From Streptococcus oralis (GTDB lineage Bacteria > Bacillota > Bacilli > Lactobacillales > Streptococcaceae), in contig NZ_JUOS01000134.1 in assembly GCF_001075875.1 (NCBI RefSeq), positions 1 through 51,796 of the forward strand: a DNA stretch of 51,796 nt. The letters run 5' to 3'. A model generated the notes under the pieces. The model saw nothing but the letters and a program-made list of their open reading frames with translations, did not search any database and had not been told where the DNA came from. Both the position numbers and the translations under genes were made by a program. Of this stretch, positions 46,736-51,796 are shown piece by piece; position 1 is the first letter of the stretch, and each line of letters starts with the position of its first letter.

Positions 46736-48397
46736 CTATTTTGCTTCCATGACTACTGGTAAGATAGCTGGACGACGTTTGGTTTGGTCAAAGAGGAACT
46801 TGGCCAAATGATCACGTACCTTACCTTTGAGTTCGGCCCAATCAAAGTCTTCACCTTGTAGATAGTCTTCTACTGTTTGATTGACTAGCTCTGTACTTTC
46901 ACGCAAGATATCACGGCTCTTCTTGAGATAGACAAATCCACGCGTGTGCACTCGAGCTTTAGCAATGATTTTCTTCTCGCGACGGTTAACAGTGATAGCC
47001 ACGATGAAAATTCCATCTTCTGACAAGACCTTACGGTCACGAAGAACGACATTACCGACATCTCCGATGGCATTCCCATCAATCAAGACATCGCCTGCTG
47101 TAACTGCACCAGATGGAACAAAGTCTCCATGCTCATAAGACATGGTTGTTCCCTTTTTAGGGATAAAAATCCGTTCCGGCAACATACCAACTGCCATAGC
47201 AGCCTTGGCATGGGCATCCAACTCACGGTATTCTCCTTGGATTGGGAAGAGATACTTAGGTTGCAAGAGATTGATCATCAATTGCAAATCACGCGCATTC
47301 CCATGTCCTGACACACGCAAGCTATGAGTAATTGGTTTGACAATTCCACCTGCTTGGTAAACCATATTTTCTACACGTGCCATCACTGCTTCCTTGGCGA
47401 TTGATGGTGTTGTAACGATATAAACTAGGTCACCTTCTTTGATTTCAACATAACGGTGACGACCAATAGACATCTTGCGTAGGCCGTTAATGGGTTCACC
47501 CATGCGTCCAGTTTCAAGGATAATTAATTCATGGTCTTCAAAACGAGACATATCTTTTGGCTTAATCAAAAGATTTTCACTTGCTAGAGACAATTTTTTC
47601 AAGCGAATCGCTGTACGGACGATATTTTCAATGTCAAATCCTGTCAAGACAACACGGCGCCCTGTCTCCGCAGCTGCATCAAAAACTTGCTGGATACGAG
47701 AAAGGTTACTTGCAACTGCAGCAACGATGATACGTCCATCCCAGTCAGAAATGGTTTGCGTGATTTCTACACCAACTTCATTTTCACTAGCTACTTGGAT
47801 ATTGCTATCTGCATTTGCTGAGTCACTAAGCAAAGCCAAGACCCCTTCGCGACCAATCTCTGCCAAACGTCCAAAGTCAGTGGCGTAAGATTCACTAGCC
47901 GTTTGGTCAAACTTGAAATCCCCTGTATAGACGATGTTGCCTTCAGATGTTTTCAAAACAACACCCAAACTTTCTGGGATAGAGTGGGTTGTACGGAAGA
48001 AGGACACTATCGTTCCACCAAAATCAATCTCTGTATTTTCATCAATCACATGGAAATCATCAAATTTCTTGACGCTGTCATTTCCCTTAACAAAGAGTTT
48101 AGCCAGTTCGATGGTCAACTCTGAGCCAAATACAGGAACCTTAGCTTCTGCCAAGAGATAAGGAAGGGCGCCAATCGCATCCGCATGCCCGTGTGTTAAG
48201 AAAACCCCAGCAATACGGTCGCTATTTTCAAACAAATAGTCCATATTGGGAATAACGACATCGACACCCAACTGTTCATTTTCAGGATATTTCAAACCTG
48301 CATCTAATACAAAAATCGAGTCGTTAATTTCTGCGATGTACATGTTTTTACCATTTTCACGTACACCCCCAAGTGTTGTTAGTTTAATAGTATTCAT
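46736..48397 (-). CDS. rnjB: Ribonuclease J2
   Basis: A 553-aa beta-CASP metallo-beta-lactamase of the RNA decay machinery. The metal motif reads HGHADAIG (His69, His71, Asp73, then Ala74) where active RNase J1 has HxHxDH, so one ligand is lost. This is the known mark of streptococcal RNase J2, a poorly active partner of J1. Other family parts are present (GDFKFDQ, SGHGNARDL, PIQGEYREL). A monocistronic gene with a terminator behind it. Confidence 0.9.
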   Translation of the reverse strand: MNTIKLTTLGGVRENGKNMYIAEINDSIFVLDAGLKYPENEQLGVDVVIPNMDYLFENSDRIAGVFLTHGHADAIGALPYLLAEAKVPVFGSELTIELAKLFVKGNDSVKKFDDFHVIDENTEIDFGGTIVSFFRTTHSIPESLGVVLKTSEGNIVYTGDFKFDQTASESYATDFGRLAEIGREGVLALLSDSANADSNIQVASENEVGVEITQTISDWDGRIIVAAVASNLSRIQQVFDAAAETGRRVVLTGFDIENIVRTAIRLKKLSLASENLLIKPKDMSRFEDHELIILETGRMGEPINGLRKMSIGRHRYVEIKEGDLVYIVTTPSIAKEAVMARVENMVYQAGGIVKPITHSLRVSGHGNARDLQLMINLLQPKYLFPIQGEYRELDAHAKAAMAVGMLPERIFIPKKGTTMSYEHGDFVPSGAVTAGDVLIDGNAIGDVGNVVLRDRKVLSEDGIFIVAITVNRREKKIIAKARVHTRGFVYLKKSRDILRESTELVNQTVEDYLQGEDFDWAELKGKVRDHLAKFLFDQTKRRPAILPVVMEAK

Positions 48398-48950
48398 TTT
48401 TCCTCCGAATAGTCACTTCAACTGTTTGTAGAGCTTTAAATGCTCTCTTTTTCTGAAAGTCCAATTCACTTTCAGCCGAATCTTTTCCATTCATTATACC
48501 ATTTTTTTACTAATTTTCAAAATGAATCTCACAGATAATCCGACTTCAACCATCTGTTTTTATCTTATAATTACAAGATGGCTAAATTCCGACTAAGCCG
48601 TCAGATTACCTCGAATCTTCAACTACTTCGACAAGATTAACAAGTACTTCTCGGCCACAGCAGGTCTCTTTGCTCCCAACATCTCTCCCTCATCAACCTT
48701 TATATCACATACCTTTAGACATAAGCTTCTAATAAAAATCATCATGGCAAGCAACTTTATCTCTTATCACAAAAATCATACATATCCAAAAGCATCCCCT
48801 GAACAAAGATAAACTCACTTCAATCCTTTTCCCTGTTAGGGTTTGTAATCTATCAGGAATTTCTTTTCCACTTCTTTCTCCATTTTCTACTTCAACTAAC
48901 TTCCACTTGACATCAAACAAAAAGAGTCAGCAAGCCAACTCTTTCTATCT
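48398..48950. other. recJ-rnjB intergenic region
   Basis: 553 bp without a convincing gene. On the minus strand a 63-codon frame (48729-48920) begins only at a TTG inside the recJ terminator, with no ribosome site. Short plus-strand frames are broken by stops. A degraded gene is possible. Nothing else was recognised; an rnjB promoter should lie near 48430-48500 but none is clear. Confidence 0.55.
48915..48943 (-). terminator. Terminator of recJ
   Basis: AGAGTTGGC-TTGC-TGACTCT hairpin followed by TTTTTGTTTG on the minus strand, 8 nt past the recJ stop. Confidence 0.78.
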
Positions 48951-51185
48951 CTATTCACTTTTTTCCATTAAGAAATCATAGATTTCCTGAACTGTTCCAA
49001 GAGCCATAATCTCTTGATCTTTAACAGTTTGTTTCAGCTTTTGATAAATCTGACTCTCAGCTATATCACGCTTTTCAGCCTCTTTATTCACCCTCATGAC
49101 TCCATTTTCAATGGTCACAAAGCCAAGCTCTTCAAATATCTGAATCATTTTGACTAACAAGATTTGCTCAATCTTGAGATAGGCCGCCAAATCCTTGAGT
49201 TTATAGCGAATATCAAACTCTGGGAACTGATAGATGGTTTTATACAATTTTGCAAACTGCTCTCTTGTGCCATAGCCCGTCAAGTAGTAAGCCTTAGCTA
49301 TATCATTTTTAAAGTAAAGAGCTGAAAATTCCTGCTCCTGACAGATTTTCTTAAGGAGGGATATATCCTCAGGGATATTTTTTACGACAATAGCAGAACA
49401 AGAGGTCACATCAGGTAACTCTTGTGTAAAGTCCAAAACGGCTACCCCTTCTGGTAACAGGGCATTCTTGCCACGAATGTTAAAAAGCTGGACACCTTCT
49501 ACACGGGCGTCAACCATCATCAACTGCAAGGTGGTTTGTCCATTCCATTGGTTGACAGAGAGAGTCACCGCCAATTCCAGTTGCTTGGTCTGCGAGAACT
49601 CAGTCACCCATTTCCCTTGACCAAAAGCGACCACCTCAAAACTGGTTTCACCTTTGGAAATTTTCAGCTTGAGATGAGCATTCCCAGCCCCCATAACGCG
49701 AGCATTTTCAACTTGAAAATCTCGAGTATAGAAGACAGGTTTTTGGTTATCCATCCCAAAAGGAGCTAGACGTTCAAAACTTTTCACCGTCTCCAGACTC
49801 AAGGTCTCTAAATCCAGTTCTTCATCTAAAAATAGATTGTTTTTACCTTGGGCATCTGCGCCTTTTTCTCGGATATAGGCTTCCAAAAGATCAGATAAGA
49901 CTTCCAACTTATCCGCTTCAAGGGTCATACCTGCAGCGCCTGCGTGACCACCAAAGGCGATAAATAGTTCTCGATGCGGGTTCAAGGCTTCAAAGATATC
50001 GACTGCTTCAATGCTACGAGCACTCCCCTTGGCGCGTCCTTCTTCGATATTCAAGACAATGACTGTCTGACCCAGTTCTTCAAGTAAGCGCCCAGCTACA
50101 ATTCCAAGAACTCCCGGATTCCAGCCTTCTTTAGCCAAAACTTGAACACTTCTCTCAGGATCTACCATGCCTTTGGCTTCATCGTAAATCGACTGAACAA
50201 TTTCCTTACGTTCTTCATTCTTTTGATGAATCAAAAGGGCGATTTCATGCACTTCCTCATCGTCAAATCCAGTCAACAAATCAATAGCTGGATTGGGATC
50301 ATCCAGGCGTCCTAGGGCATTTAAACGTGGTGCTAACTGAAAACCGACCGTTTCTTCTGTCACATCACTACTCGAAATCCCAGCGATTTCAAACATTTCT
50401 TGCAGACCCATTCGTTGAGTATTGCGCAAGACCTCAAGACCATATTGGACCATGATACGATTTTCATCCGTCAGGCTGACCATATCGGCAATTGTACCGA
50501 TAGCAACCAAGTCTAACAACTCAACCTGCACTTCTTCCAAAAGGGCACAAGCTAGCTTAAAAGCAACTCCACAACCTGCTAGATGCTTGAAAGGATAGTC
50601 CGCCCCTGGATGTTCAGGATGAATAATAGCATAGGCATCTGGTAAAACTTCAGGCATAGAATGGTGGTCGGTCACAATGACGTCCACTCCCATAGACTGA
50701 GCCAAATCAATGGCTTCATGCCCCGCCACACCATTGTCCACCGTCACAATCAAAGACACACCCTGCTGTTCGATAAAATATTTGTAGACACTGGCATTTG
50801 GACCATAACCATCTGTAAAGCGATTGGGAAGATAGACCAGGCACTCAGCACCTATCTGCTCTAAACTTTCCTTGACAATGGAAGCCGAAGTCATCCCATC
50901 CGCATCGTAGTCCCCGTAAATCAGAATCAGTTCCCCTTGCTCAATAGCATGGCGAATCCGCTCCACTGCCTTTTCCATATCATGTAAAAGGTAGGGATCA
51001 TGCAAATCCTCCAAAGAAGGTTCTAAAAATTTTTTCAGACTAGTCTCATCCTTGATGCCTCGTTCAAATAACAAACGAGCTACTTCAGGTCCCAAACCAG
51101 CTTTCTTAGCTATCTTTGTAAAATCCGCATCCTCAACTTGCGGAGCAAATTGCCAATTATAAGTAGGAATTATCAAAAAAATCAT
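48951..51185 (-). CDS. recJ: Single-stranded-DNA-specific exonuclease RecJ
   Basis: A 744-aa 5'-3' exonuclease. DHH-family motifs GDYDADG (Asp92, 94, 96) and VTDHHSMP, then GGHAGAAGM of the DHHA1 domain, an OB domain and the extra C-terminal domain (about 560-744) found in streptococcal RecJ. The start at 51185 gives MIFLIIPTYNWQF; the ribosome site (AAGAGTGG) is weak, so a few residues may be uncertain. Terminator behind. Confidence 0.95.
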   Translation of the reverse strand: MIFLIIPTYNWQFAPQVEDADFTKIAKKAGLGPEVARLLFERGIKDETSLKKFLEPSLEDLHDPYLLHDMEKAVERIRHAIEQGELILIYGDYDADGMTSASIVKESLEQIGAECLVYLPNRFTDGYGPNASVYKYFIEQQGVSLIVTVDNGVAGHEAIDLAQSMGVDVIVTDHHSMPEVLPDAYAIIHPEHPGADYPFKHLAGCGVAFKLACALLEEVQVELLDLVAIGTIADMVSLTDENRIMVQYGLEVLRNTQRMGLQEMFEIAGISSSDVTEETVGFQLAPRLNALGRLDDPNPAIDLLTGFDDEEVHEIALLIHQKNEERKEIVQSIYDEAKGMVDPERSVQVLAKEGWNPGVLGIVAGRLLEELGQTVIVLNIEEGRAKGSARSIEAVDIFEALNPHRELFIAFGGHAGAAGMTLEADKLEVLSDLLEAYIREKGADAQGKNNLFLDEELDLETLSLETVKSFERLAPFGMDNQKPVFYTRDFQVENARVMGAGNAHLKLKISKGETSFEVVAFGQGKWVTEFSQTKQLELAVTLSVNQWNGQTTLQLMMVDARVEGVQLFNIRGKNALLPEGVAVLDFTQELPDVTSCSAIVVKNIPEDISLLKKICQEQEFSALYFKNDIAKAYYLTGYGTREQFAKLYKTIYQFPEFDIRYKLKDLAAYLKIEQILLVKMIQIFEELGFVTIENGVMRVNKEAEKRDIAESQIYQKLKQTVKDQEIMALGTVQEIYDFLMEKSE

Positions 51186-51336
51186 CCACTCTTTCTTACG
51201 ATTCTATCGTTTTATTATAACATGATTTTCAGTTTTTCTCTTGATTTTCTAACTAATTTGATGACTCTTCATCGCTCTAAACAGTAACTTTTAAAACATA
51301 TACATGCCAAAGTGTCATTCTTTTTTTACTTGATTT

Positions 51337-51365
51337 TTGCAATATCCCCTCAGATAAGGTATAAT
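51337..51365 (+). promoter_or_regulatory. Promoter of ssrA
   Basis: TTGCAA (51337-51342), 17-bp spacer, TATAAT (51360-51365) on the plus strand. The mature RNA begins 16 bp after the -10 box, leaving room for a short 5' leader removed by RNase P. Confidence 0.88.
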
Positions 51366-51381
51366 AATTGTATTGTCTTTT

Positions 51382-51726
51382 GGGGTCGTTACGGATTCGA
51401 CAGGCATTATGAGGCATATTTTGCGACTCGTGTGGCGACGTAAACGCTCAGTTAAATATAACTGCAAAAAATAACACTTCTTACGCTCTAGCTGCCTAAA
51501 AACCAGCAGGCGTGACCCGATTTGGATTGCTCGTGTTCAATGACAGGTCTTATTATTAGCGAGATACGATCAAGCTTTGTCTAGCAGTTTGATAAGAGAT
51601 TTATAGACTCGCAGTTTCTAGGCTTGAGTTATGTGTCGAGGGGCTGTTAAAACAATACATAACCTATGGTTGTAGACAAATATGTTAGCAGGTGTTTGGA
51701 CGTGGGTTCGACTCCCACCGGCTCCA
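51382..51726 (+). ncRNA. ssrA: Transfer-messenger RNA (tmRNA)
   Basis: About 345 nt. The 5' end GGGGTCGTTACGGATTCGAC and 3' end GGTTCGACTCCCACCGGCTC CA are the tRNA-like domain that pairs at its ends. CCA is encoded. The tag frame starts at GCA 51464 and ends TAA 51497-51499, coding AKNNTSYALAA, the streptococcal degradation tag. It frees stalled ribosomes together with SmpB. Confidence 0.98.
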
Positions 51727-51740
51727 TTATATTTTAAAAA

Positions 51741-51796
51741 GGCGGTGGGACAGAAATCGATAGACAAAGTCTCGATTTCGTAGTCCCAGCCCCGCG
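51741..51796. repeat. Nested inverted repeat after ssrA (cut by window end)
   Basis: GGTGGGAC and GTCCCAGCC enclose GAAATCGA and TCGATTTC around TAGACAAAGTC. This palindromic block resembles small intergenic repeats seen in mitis-group streptococci. It may also act as part of the ssrA terminator, but no T tract is visible before the window ends. Confidence 0.55.

Noticed and set aside
48729..48920. 63-codon minus-strand ORF after recJ
   Set aside because: Starts at TTG inside the recJ terminator without a ribosome site. Kept only as a possible remnant in the gap description.

Overview
The window comes from a low-GC Gram-positive coccus of the Streptococcus mitis/oralis/pneumoniae group. The evidence is a pneumococcal-type dcw segment (rsmH-ftsL-pbpX-mraY), murM with a murN remnant, a blp bacteriocin regulatory locus, a BOX element, an SsbB-type SSB with a competence box, and a tmRNA with tag AKNNTSYALAA. 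Almost every gene lies on the minus strand. From memory, blocks that are far apart on the pneumococcal chromosome adjoin here, so a commensal mitis-group species is more likely than S. pneumoniae itself.

Layout. 1-2100 is groES-groEL with CIRCE and CtsR operators. 2150-6570 holds ssbB and two small operons (SDR/YtpR/thioredoxin/DUF4651, and DUF1858/DUF438-hemerythrin-PAS/DUF1912). 6738-7850 is an EcsC-like gene followed by two very small ORFs. 8013-13649 is the rimP-nusA-ylxR-ylxQ-infB-rbfA operon, with an intergenic repeat before rbfA. 13776-15202 is ccrZ-trmB. 15428-22323 is a blp locus. 22501-24278 is an EcsAB-like ABC transporter, followed by three plus-strand genes including hit (24346-25792). 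25879-31882 is the hrcA-grpE-dnaK heat-shock operon, a DJ-1/PfpI-like gene and dnaJ. 32044-33473 is a PadR/DUF2812 module, 33594-35332 glnR-glnA, 35408-35935 a small FUSC/aromatic-acid-exporter-like protein, and 36065-40583 the dcw genes. 40652-51185 runs uvrC, a matrixin-like protease, broken murN, murM, estA, RNase J2 and recJ. ssrA (51382-51726, plus strand) closes the window.

How the parts work together. Protein quality control is covered by GroESL, HrcA-GrpE-DnaK-DnaJ and tmRNA, with three CIRCE operators visible. The translation/transcription operon, cell-division regulator CcrZ and wall-synthesis genes are housekeeping. The most distinctive region is the blp locus. It keeps the sensor kinase BlpH, regulators BlpR and BlpS, BlpT and several immunity-type membrane proteins, but has no pheromone gene, no pheromone/bacteriocin exporter and no recognisable bacteriocin. 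Four promoters in it share a strict layout: two 11-bp repeats 21 bp apart, then a -10 hexamer 40-41 bp from the start of the second repeat. This looks like a listening and immunity system rather than a producing one.

Other points are a murN with two frameshifts and a nonsense codon next to an intact murM, a PBP2X with substitutions near its active-site motifs, two unassigned intergenic repeat families, one CIRCE that also looks like an intrinsic terminator, and a probable leaderless gene. Family names were assigned by recognition of the translated sequence; no database search was possible.
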